Below, one piece after another: positions 5,928 to 11,375 of a DNA stretch of 11,375 bases. The notes under the pieces were generated by a model. The model was not told the DNA's origin. It was given only the letters and a program-made list of their open reading frames with translations, and searched no databases. Both the position numbers and the translations under genes were made by a program. Source of the stretch: Nanosynbacter sp963540705 (GTDB taxonomy: Bacteria; Patescibacteriota; Saccharimonadia; Saccharimonadales; Saccharimonadaceae). The first letter of the stretch is position 1. Every line of letters starts with the position of its first letter. The stretch spans positions 1-11,375 of the forward strand of contig CAUTQX010000025.1 in the NCBI GenBank assembly GCA_963540705.1, read 5' to 3'.

Positions 5928-7130
5928 ATGAAAATTTTAATGCTTGGGTGGGAACTTCCTCCGCACAATAGTGGCGGACTTGGTGTTGCTTGCTATCAGA
6001 TGTCGAAGGCGCTCGCTTCGGAGGGTGTTGATATCGACTTTATTATTCCCTACACCGCCAAGCATCCTGGAATTGACTACATGAATATCTAGTCAGCCAC
6101 TCCTTTACCGCCAAATTATCACGATTTGGGTGCGTATAATAACGGCTCAGAGGAAGATCGTGAAAATGCTGAGGATGAGTGCGGACTTTCGCCGATGCGT
6201 GCCGTGCAGAGACGTTACGGTAAATATGTTCGGAAATTTGTGAAAAATCATCAGCCCGATGCAATTCACGCGCATGATTGGTTGACGATGGAAGCTGGAA
6301 TAATTGCTAAGGAAATGACAGGCGCACCGTTGATCGTTCATGTTCACGCGACGGAATTTGACCGTTCTGGCGAGCAGTCCGGAAATCCTCTGGTTCACGA
6401 AATCGAGCAACAAGGTTTATTGATGGCCGATCGGATAATTGCCGTTAGTGAAATTACGAAGGAGATAATTGTTAAGAATTATCACATCCCGCCAGAGAAA
6501 ATTGAGGTGGTTTATAACGCGATTGATTTGGCTGATTTGCCGCCGCATGAATATGACGCCAGTACTTACAGGTATTTGGAGGAGTTGAAGAAGGATGGAT
6601 ATACGGTTGTTGGCGCGTTGACGCGACTCACGGTTCAGAAAGGTTTGACGTATTTTGTGCGAGCCGCAGCGAAGGCGCTTGAAAAATATGAGAAGATTGT
6701 TTTTGTTTTATCTGGGAATGGCGAGCAAAGAGACGAGCTGATTGAACTGGCGGCGGACTTAGGAATTGGCGATAAGATGATTTTTACGGGCTTTGTGCGT
6801 GGAAAACAGTGGCGAGATATCTACTATTTGATTGATGTTTTTGTGATGAGTTCGGTTTCTGAACCGTTTGGCTTAACTGCTTTAGAGGCGGCGCATCATA
6901 ACACGGCGTTACTTATCAGCCGTCAATCTGGCGTCGGCGAGGTTCTGAACAACATTATGCGGTTTGACTATTGGGATGTGAATAAATTGGCGGATGAAAT
7001 TGTTAATATTGCCGAGTCGCCTGCCTTGCAGAAATCTTTGAAGAAAAATGTCAAGAATGAATACGCGAGAATTTCCTGGCAAGACGCCGCTAGAAAATGC
7101 CTGAAACTGTATAAAGGAGCGCTAACATGA
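5928..7130 (+). pseudogene. GlgA-like GT4 glycosyltransferase interrupted by an in-frame TAG
   Basis: A 400-codon GT-B fold glycosyltransferase of family 4, of the type often paired with GH57 enzymes, probably acting on alpha-glucan with a nucleotide-sugar donor. The N-terminal part (codons 1-54) has MKILMLGWELPP and GGLGVA, which resembles the GlgA acceptor/phosphate loop. Codon 55 is TAG (6090-6092). The same frame then stays open through IHAHDWLT (113-120), the Arg233/Lys238 phosphate-binding pair in LTRLTVQKGL, and the donor-site ExxxxxxxE in SEPFGLTALEA (Glu312, Glu320). Apart from the TAG no damage is visible. It may be a recent nonsense mutation (for example from CAG), a sequencing error, or readthrough. 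A restart downstream of the TAG would lose the GGLG loop. The start at 5928 is set by the promoter; there is no Shine-Dalgarno. The 3' end carries the Shine-Dalgarno of the GH57 gene. Confidence 0.85.
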
Positions 7131-8329
7131 ACAAAAATAAAGGAATAGTTTTATACCTACACGTGCACCAACCGTGGCGAATACGCGAATATAGCATATT
7201 TGACGTGGCTTGGAAACACAATTATTTTTCTGGCGGTCAAAATCCAGATCAGGACAATCAAAAAATATTCCAAAAAGTTGCAGAAAAGTCGTATTTGCCG
7301 ATGAATGCTCTACTTGAGAAATTGTTAAAAAAATATCCTGATTTTAAGATTTCACTGAGTTTTAGCGGAACGTTTTTAGAGCAAGCCGCCCAGTTTAATC
7401 CTGAGGTTTTGGAGAGTTTCAAGCGCCTGGTAAAAACTGGCCAAGTGGAGATTTTATCAAGTCCTTATCACCACAGTTTGGCGTTTTTCTATTCGCGTAA
7501 GGAATTTGAGGAGCAAATCGAACTTCATCGCTGGAAGATTCGTGAGATTTTCGGCGCGGAAACGCGAGTTTTGGCCAATACGGAGTTGGCGTATAGCGAC
7601 GACTTGGCAAAATGGGCTGAACAATATGGCTTTAAGGGTGTGCTTGCCGAGGGCTGGGATCCTATTCTCAATTGGCGCAGTCCAAATTATGTATATCGCC
7701 CGAGAGGTACGAAGAATATTGGCTTGTTACTTAAGAATTATCGATTGAGCGACGATTTGGCGTTTAGGTTTAGTGATCGAAAATGGAATGAGTGGCCATT
7801 GACGGCAGATAAGTTTAATACTTGGGTGGAGGACTCTGTTCGCTACGCACCGCTGCTTAACTTGTTTATGGATTATGAGACTTTCGGCGAACATCAATGG
7901 GCGGAATCTGGGATTTTTGGATTTTTCGAAGATTTTGTCGGTCAATGGCTGAGTGGCGAATCGAATACTTTCTACACTGTCAGTGAGGCGTTGGCGGTTA
8001 ACGCGCCTGCTGGCGAAATAAGTATGCCATCGCCGGTAACTTGGGCGGATGCCGAGCGGGATTTGACGGCTTGGAATGGCAATAGCTTACAAAAAGAGGT
8101 TCTACGGTATATTTATAATCTAGAGGGTGAGATTTTGAATAGTAAGGATGAAGGACTGATTAGCGATTGGCGAAAATTGCAAACTTCAGATCATTTCTAT
8201 TACATGGGAACGAAGAATTTCACCGACGGCGACGTTCACGCTTATTTTAGCCCTTACGATTCGCCGTACGACGCTTTCCTTTACTATATGAACGCTATCC
8301 GCGACATGCGTTCCCGCCTGAGAAAGTAA
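7127..8329 (+). CDS. GH57 family glycoside hydrolase (alpha-amylase/branching-enzyme type)
   Basis: A 400-residue cytoplasmic enzyme (no signal peptide) of glycoside hydrolase family 57, which uses a retaining mechanism on alpha-glucans. The conserved blocks are in order: LHVHQP at 11-16, SLSFSG near 76-81, LANTELAYSDD at 149-159 with Glu153 as the likely nucleophile, LFMDYETFGEHQW at 246-258 with Asp249 as the likely acid/base, and DHFYYMGTK at 355-363. It is far shorter than the large GH57 branching enzymes, so it contains essentially the catalytic barrel and a helical C-terminal region. Hydrolase, transferase or branching specificity cannot be decided from sequence alone. Its ATG overlaps the GT4 stop (ATGA), and a strong Shine-Dalgarno (AAAGGAG, 7 nt upstream) lies inside the GT4 gene, so the two are an operon for storage-glucan metabolism. 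Confidence 0.93.
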   Translation: MNKNKGIVLYLHVHQPWRIREYSIFDVAWKHNYFSGGQNPDQDNQKIFQKVAEKSYLPMNALLEKLLKKYPDFKISLSFSGTFLEQAAQFNPEVLESFKRLVKTGQVEILSSPYHHSLAFFYSRKEFEEQIELHRWKIREIFGAETRVLANTELAYSDDLAKWAEQYGFKGVLAEGWDPILNWRSPNYVYRPRGTKNIGLLLKNYRLSDDLAFRFSDRKWNEWPLTADKFNTWVEDSVRYAPLLNLFMDYETFGEHQWAESGIFGFFEDFVGQWLSGESNTFYTVSEALAVNAPAGEISMPSPVTWADAERDLTAWNGNSLQKEVLRYIYNLEGEILNSKDEGLISDWRKLQTSDHFYYMGTKNFTDGDVHAYFSPYDSPYDAFLYYMNAIRDMRSRLRK

Positions 8330-8346
8330 TTGAGTCTTCTCCTCAA

Positions 8347-8377
8347 ATAAAAACTCCCTCTGAATGCGAGGGAGTTT
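8347..8377 (-). terminator. Intrinsic terminator after rpmG (convergent with the GH57 gene)
   Basis: Ten-bp perfect stem (8377-8368 with 8360-8351) with a 7-nt loop. The minus side continues with T-rich sequence (TTATTTG), ending rpmG. On the plus side only TTT follows, so termination of the GH57 transcript at this hairpin may be weaker. Confidence 0.85.
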
Positions 8378-8395
8378 CCGTGTAGTCCTGTTAAA

Positions 8396-8614
8396 TTAGC
8401 TTTTACGTGCCTTAACTTCGTTACGACCAAGGTTCTTCTTAGTCTCGGTGTAAGTTGCGTGTTGCTTTGCAATTGGATCGTACTTACGTAGTGTCAATTT
8501 ACCCTGACCTTTTGTGGTGCGGTTTTGGGTGTTAACGGTAGTATAGTAAGTTCGGTGGTTGCTCAAGTTACTCACCAAACCAATCAGCTTTCGTTTCGTA
8601 TTCTTCTTTGCCAT
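8396..8614 (-). CDS. rpmG: 50S ribosomal protein L33
   Basis: L33 is a small protein of the large ribosomal subunit near the E site. The core is recognisable: IGLVSNLSNHRTYYTT, then NRTTKGQGKLTLRKYDPIAKQHATYTETKK, the typical L33 ending. The protein has 72 residues compared with about 49-55 in most bacteria. The extra length is a basic C-terminal tail (about residues 61-72) and a few internal residues. It lacks the two CxxC pairs, so it is the zinc-free form. It has its own extended -10 promoter and a terminator. The Shine-Dalgarno is weak (AAAGAG directly before ATG). Confidence 0.95.
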   Translation of the reverse strand: MAKKNTKRKLIGLVSNLSNHRTYYTTVNTQNRTTKGQGKLTLRKYDPIAKQHATYTETKKNLGRNEVKARKS

Positions 8615-8651
8615 CTCTTTACTCGTTAGATTTTATAAAACGTCTTGGATA

Positions 8652-8660
8652 ATTATAGCA
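8652..8660 (-). promoter_or_regulatory. Extended -10 promoter for rpmG
   Basis: Minus strand TGcTATAAT (hexamer 8657-8652), the same nine bases as the ATPase promoter at 5672-5680, but followed here by a leader of about 30 nt before the rpmG ATG at 8614. No clear -35 is visible. Confidence 0.65.
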
Positions 8661-8746
8661 TGGGTGAAGTGAAAATGCTAGTACCATATGCGATATTTCA
8701 TTGATTTTTCGTCTATACTAAATATATCTATGGCGTCTGATCGATG

Positions 8747-8771
8747 AAAAAGATCCGCATTTCTGCGAATC
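8747..8771 (-). terminator. Intrinsic terminator after tRNA-Thr
   Basis: Minus-strand GATTCGCA, GAAA tetraloop, TGCGGATC (8771-8764 with 8759-8752) followed by TTTTT. The one imperfect position is a U-G pair in the minus-strand RNA, which sets the direction. It ends tRNA-Thr transcription before the rpmG promoter. Confidence 0.85.
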
Positions 8772-8782
8772 CGTGTTTCATA

Positions 8783-8858
8783 TGGAGCCACGATCGGGAC
8801 TTGAACCCGAGACCTACGCCTTACCATGGCGTCGCTCTACCAACTGAGCTATCGCGGC
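8783..8858 (-). tRNA. tRNA-Thr (anticodon GGU)
   Basis: A 76-nt cloverleaf on the minus strand. The acceptor GCCGCGA pairs with UCGUGGC (one G-U). The D arm is GCUC/GAGC. The anticodon stem ACGCC/GGCGU encloses AUGGUAA, giving anticodon GGU, which reads ACC and ACU. The T stem is UCGGG/CCCGA around UUCAAGU. The discriminator is U and CCA is encoded. Thr tRNAs are substrates of the t6A pathway that includes the TsaC-like gene in this window. Confidence 0.97.
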
Positions 8859-8870
8859 GTAACAGGCTTA

Positions 8871-8900
8871 ATTTTAGCATATTAAGCCGTGTTTAATCAA
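8871..8900 (-). promoter_or_regulatory. Promoter for tRNA-Thr
   Basis: Minus strand TTGATT (8900-8895), an 18-bp spacer ending in TGc, then TAAAAT (8876-8871), 12 nt before the tRNA. It combines an extended -10 with a fair -35 and lies just after the stop of the upstream membrane-protein gene. Confidence 0.65.
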
Positions 8901-8906
8901 CCGAGT

Positions 8907-9194
8907 TTATTTCTTATGAGTGGATTTTTTGGCTGTCGCGCTGGCTTCTTTTGGCAGTTTTGGCGTGACAAATGCTTCTATTATTCCCCACGCTATGCTA
9001 TTGACTAGAAAAGTAACGAACAATATTCCTGAAGCTGACGCCGCCAAGTGCGCTGACGAGGCGTTAAATAATGTTAATAATCCCGCCACGGCTAGTCCGA
9101 TTATAGCCAGCATAATATAAGCGTATTGTAGTTTTAATCTTTGGTTTTTTTCGCTATTCCATAACGTCAGAATAGATTTTGTAAATTCAAACAT
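8907..9194 (-). CDS. Small two-helix membrane protein, unknown function
   Basis: I do not recognise the family. The 95-residue product has an N-terminal amphipathic stretch (MFEFTKSILTLW), two predicted membrane helices (about 25-43 and 55-75) joined by a short Ala/Ser-rich turn, and a lysine-rich C-terminal tail ending STHKK. Both termini would probably be on the cytoplasmic side. I chose the ATG at 9194. ATG codons at 9212 and 9200 lie inside or flush against the promoter, whose -10 ends 6 nt before 9194 and predicts a leaderless message. It stands alone between tRNA-Thr and the coiled-coil gene, with all three on the same strand. Confidence 0.7.
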   Translation of the reverse strand: MFEFTKSILTLWNSEKNQRLKLQYAYIMLAIIGLAVAGLLTLFNASSAHLAASASGILFVTFLVNSIAWGIIEAFVTPKLPKEASATAKKSTHKK

Positions 9195-9200
9195 GTTCAT

Positions 9201-9229
9201 ATAATAGCACATATGCTTATAAAAGTCAA
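9201..9229 (-). promoter_or_regulatory. Promoter for the small membrane protein (leaderless)
   Basis: Minus strand TTGACT (9229-9224), a 17-bp spacer ending in TGc, then TATTAT (9206-9201). One of the best matches to a sigma-70 type promoter in the window. The ATG at 9194 is 6 nt after the -10, so transcription should start on it. Confidence 0.78.
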
Positions 9230-9250
9230 TACTATAGTCCTTCCTTGTCT

Positions 9251-9277
9251 AAAAAATCGCCCGTAAAGCCTAGCGAT
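9251..9277 (-). terminator. Possible weak terminator after the coiled-coil membrane gene
   Basis: Minus strand ATCGC (9260-9256) pairs with GCGAT (9277-9273) around a 12-nt loop, with six T's following directly. Five base pairs is short, so this is tentative. Confidence 0.3.
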
Positions 9278-9281
9278 AAAA

Positions 9282-10568
9282 TCAAGGTCGCTTTATTAGA
9301 GCTGTAATGAAGTTCAACAAGTCATTCGCAGAAACAAACTCTTCTCCTTTATCCTTGGTAGCTTTCTTTTTGGGTTGTTCTATTTTCTTTTCGCTAAAGA
9401 ACTTGTCGGCTAGCTTGATGAGTAGCGCGTCGCGCTGCTCCTTATCAGTAACGTCTTCTAGATAGGGACGTACTGCACTAAATTGTAGCGCCATATGCTC
9501 TGATTGTCGTTGTGCTTGGCGATGCTCCGCTGCTTGTTTTGCGGCATAGGTAGCCAATCCACCAGATGCAGCAACTACAGAGAGCCGAGCGATGAGTTTT
9601 TGCCAAACCATCTCACCCGTTGCTTTATGTGCAAGGATTGCCGTAAAGATAATAGATAGCGCAGCAACGATTTGCCATACAAGAGACGATATCCACTCGC
9701 GTCTTGCATTCTTTGAGTAGTCGCTAATAAGTGCATCTTGGCTTACTATGCCAAGTAGTTTTTCTGCCCGATTCTTTGCGTCTAATGTTGCCTGTGCGTC
9801 TTTTTCGGCAGCCTTGTTAATCATGTCGGACTTCTCGTCTGCTTTTTTCGCTAGCTTATCAAGCGCCACATCAAGCTCACCTTGCTTCAGCGAAATGAGG
9901 TCTGTGAATTCTTTTGATCGTTCTGTTTGAGCAGTGTTAAATGCGGCAGTTTGTTCTGTCGCTAGCTTATTTGCAGCCGCTTTAACTGTTTCAAGTTGCT
10001 CTGATAGTTCTTCGCTTTCGGTTGCGATGCTCTCTAGTCTTTTTCTAACCACAGCAATATCATTGTTTATAGCCCCTTTTGCTTCGGATATTTTCTCGTC
10101 AATCGTTGCATCCGCAAGCGAACCTTTATCCTTAATTGTCTGAGTGATTTTCTCAACAATTCGCTTTTGTTGTCCGGCAGACCGTCTGATACTTGTTATT
10201 GCAGCACGAGCTTCTGGCAGGTTAATTGTTGGCGAGAGCGCACTTATAGACTGAATAATTGAGTTTGTTTCGTTAAATGCATAGACGTTTAGGTAGGTAG
10301 AGTTTTTTGTCGACATCCAGCTATCAAGGTAAGAAGAGATATTTGATAAGTTTGATGCAATACTAGTTGCTGCATTCATATTCATGAGCTCAGTGGGTGT
10401 ATTCTCGCAAACAATATTCAGCTGTTCATTAACAGCCTTGATGCGATTAAGGTGCGACCTATTTTCTACAGATAAAGCCGCCTCATTATATGTGGCGAGT
10501 TTGTCGTTTAACGACTGTATATGCGCCGCCATTTGTGTTTCGTCAAATTTCTGTTCCCAAGGGTTCAT
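9282..10568 (-). CDS. Coiled-coil protein with two C-terminal membrane helices, unknown function
   Basis: I cannot assign a named family. The 428-residue protein has a long, mostly helical N-terminal half, with strong coiled-coil character from about 125 to 275 (Glu/Lys/Ala-rich, few prolines). Two hydrophobic segments follow (about 294-313 and 324-341) in a hairpin, then a basic/amphipathic region around AEHRQAQRQSEHMALQFSAVRPYLEDV. The tail contains a lysine-rich linker (about 393-409). Without a signal peptide, the coiled coil and tail should face the cytoplasm. From memory, the segment after the helices resembles the C-terminus of hypothetical membrane proteins seen in accessory and defence-type loci; this is recollection, not a search. 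A DNA methyltransferase gene lies 87 nt upstream on the same strand. It has its own promoter and a GGAG 12 nt before the ATG. The stop is TGA. Confidence 0.8.
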   Translation of the reverse strand: MNPWEQKFDETQMAAHIQSLNDKLATYNEAALSVENRSHLNRIKAVNEQLNIVCENTPTELMNMNAATSIASNLSNISSYLDSWMSTKNSTYLNVYAFNETNSIIQSISALSPTINLPEARAAITSIRRSAGQQKRIVEKITQTIKDKGSLADATIDEKISEAKGAINNDIAVVRKRLESIATESEELSEQLETVKAAANKLATEQTAAFNTAQTERSKEFTDLISLKQGELDVALDKLAKKADEKSDMINKAAEKDAQATLDAKNRAEKLLGIVSQDALISDYSKNARREWISSLVWQIVAALSIIFTAILAHKATGEMVWQKLIARLSVVAASGGLATYAAKQAAEHRQAQRQSEHMALQFSAVRPYLEDVTDKEQRDALLIKLADKFFSEKKIEQPKKKATKDKGEEFVSANDLLNFITALIKRP

Positions 10569-10599
10569 CTCACAGTTTTTCTCCGGTCTTTATAATATT

Positions 10600-10628
10600 A
10601 TAATAGTTGTCGAGGAGGATATTTGCAA
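10600..10628 (-). promoter_or_regulatory. Promoter for the coiled-coil membrane gene
   Basis: Minus strand TTGCAA (10628-10623), a 17-bp spacer and TATTAT (10605-10600). It lies in the 87-nt gap after the methyltransferase gene and gives a leader of roughly 25 nt. The -35 sequence is identical to that of rplK. Confidence 0.6.
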
Positions 10629-10655
10629 TGCAAGCAATAGTATTTTGTAAAATGT

Positions 10656-11375
10656 TTATGTTTTTTGAAACACGAACAAATGCTCGTGCATAATAAGCAA
10701 GAAATTACTCTCTTGTGATTTTTTAACCCAAAATCCAGTCGCCTTGCAGTTAAATTGTCGTTTAATTATATCTTCTTTTAGCTGAAAGCCGGCTCGCAAA
10801 AACCTATCCATAACTTTATACGCCATAGGCTGATACATTTTATTGCGACGTGTGTCGCCAATCAAAATAGCACAGTATTTTCCTTTTTTAAGAACCCTGA
10901 ACAATTCGCGAGCAACTTTTTCCATTTCATTGGCAAATTTGTCAATATCGTGAATATTGGACAAGTCATTGTCAAGTTCGCCATCGCTATATTTGATAAT
11001 GTCGGCATACGGAGGGTGGGTTAAGATAAAATCAATACTCTCATCTTTTGTTTTACTCAAATCGCGCGCGTCGCGCTTTACGATTTTTTGCCACGCATCA
11101 TTTTTTACTTCAAAATCCAGCGAGGCTTTTGTGCGCTCAAGGGCTTTATCGTTAACGTCAGAGCAGATAATATGACGGTTGAGTATTTTTGCCTCTATTG
11201 CAGTTGTGCCGCCACCGATCATTGGATCAAGCAGTATATCACCCTCTTTTGAGTAGCGCAAAATAAGATTGCGCGCAACTTCAGGCGACCAATTGCCGCG
11301 CCAGTCGGATTTGTGCGTTGCCCAGTTGCCACGACGCGGGAACGCCCACACTGTCGTGCATTCTAATTCAAATTC
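10656..11375 (-). CDS. DNA methyltransferase (N4-cytosine/N6-adenine type), 5' partial
   Basis: An AdoMet-dependent amino-methyltransferase of the N4/N6 DNA methylase class. The frame is open to the right edge (reading TTVWAFPRRGNW at the visible start), so the N-terminus is outside the window; a GTG at 11351 is an internal Val. In order, WRGNWSPEVARNLILRYS (motif X-like), DPMIGGGTTAIEA (motif I, AdoMet loop, about 11190-11228), SDVNDKA (motif II region), and LTHPPYAD (motif IV, about 11000-11024) can be seen. Motif IV has His where D, N or S is standard, giving HPPY. Target base and recognition sequence cannot be inferred. No restriction nuclease is visible downstream; any partner would lie beyond the right edge. 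A structured-RNA target is less likely but not excluded. The gene ends in TAA, with no clear terminator after it. Confidence 0.9.
   Translation of the reverse strand, partial: EFELECTTVWAFPRRGNWATHKSDWRGNWSPEVARNLILRYSKEGDILLDPMIGGGTTAIEAKILNRHIICSDVNDKALERTKASLDFEVKNDAWQKIVKRDARDLSKTKDESIDFILTHPPYADIIKYSDGELDNDLSNIHDIDKFANEMEKVARELFRVLKKGKYCAILIGDTRRNKMYQPMAYKVMDRFLRAGFQLKEDIIKRQFNCKATGFWVKKSQESNFLLIMHEHLFVFQKT

Noticed and set aside
6090..6092. Genome-wide recoding of TAG as a sense codon
   Set aside because: TAG terminates at least five intact genes here (nusG, secE, TsaC, ATPase, metallopeptidase), and no suppressor-type tRNA is in the window.
6126..7130. Independent gene starting at TTG 6126 after the TAG
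   Set aside because: No ribosome binding site, and it would lack the N-terminal GGLG loop. It is the continuation of the 5928 frame.
9195..9212. Upstream ATG codons at 9212 and 9200 for the small membrane protein
   Set aside because: 9212 lies inside the spacer of a TTGACT-17-TATTAT promoter, and 9200 directly abuts the -10; both precede the expected transcription start.
10384..10650. Plus-strand frame opposite the coiled-coil gene, and similar ones at 9748 and 9934
   Set aside because: Ser/Ala-rich antisense translations of a helical, Glu/Lys-rich protein; typical shadows without start signals.
11349..11351. GTG at 11351 as the methyltransferase start
   Set aside because: The frame stays open to the window edge with family-like sequence before it, so the gene is truncated by the window.
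1..11375. CRISPR arrays, insertion sequences or attachment sites
   Set aside because: No spaced direct repeats, transposase genes or terminal inverted repeats were seen. The inverted repeats present are terminators. Neither tRNA has an obvious duplicated 3' end nearby.

Overview
The window looks like a chromosomal segment of a small-genome Candidate Phyla Radiation bacterium, most likely a Saccharibacterium (TM7). This rests on the style of the ribosomal, translocase and enolase proteins, the very tight packing, and a GlgA-like glycosyltransferase paired with a GH57 glycosidase. The assignment is inference; no 16S gene is present. The genetic code appears standard: TAG, TAA and TGA all end intact genes here.

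Layout. Nucleotides 1-1037 (+) hold the 3' part of enolase, ending at a bidirectional terminator that faces a minus-strand block. Read in its own direction, that block contains tRNA-Thr (8858-8783), rpmG, then, after an oppositely oriented sugar module, tRNA-Trp (5800-5724), a P-loop kinase-like ATPase, a YgjP/DUF45 metallopeptidase, an orphan PAS histidine kinase, secE, nusG, rplK, a terminator, and a TsaC/Sua5-type gene. The order tRNA-Thr, rpmG, tRNA-Trp, secE, nusG, rplK is the familiar bacterial order, here interrupted by two insertions and lacking rplA after rplK. The plus-strand sugar module (5928-8329) is a GT4 glycosyltransferase plus a GH57 alpha-glucan enzyme joined by an ATGA overlap. 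The GT4 frame is broken by a single in-frame TAG at 6090-6092.

The right end (8907-11375, minus) is more accessory. It holds a small two-helix membrane protein, a 428-residue coiled-coil protein with two membrane segments, and a DNA methyltransferase running off the edge. The last two resemble components of a DNA-modification or defence neighbourhood, but no nuclease is visible in the window.

Expression signals are unusually readable. Most candidate promoters carry an extended -10 (TGnTAnnnT). Several first genes (TsaC, histidine kinase, ATPase, the 95-residue membrane protein, and nearly the GT4) start 6-10 nt after the -10 and have no Shine-Dalgarno, which predicts leaderless or near-leaderless mRNAs. 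Downstream or ribosomal genes (nusG, secE, rplK, GH57) have recognisable Shine-Dalgarno sequences.
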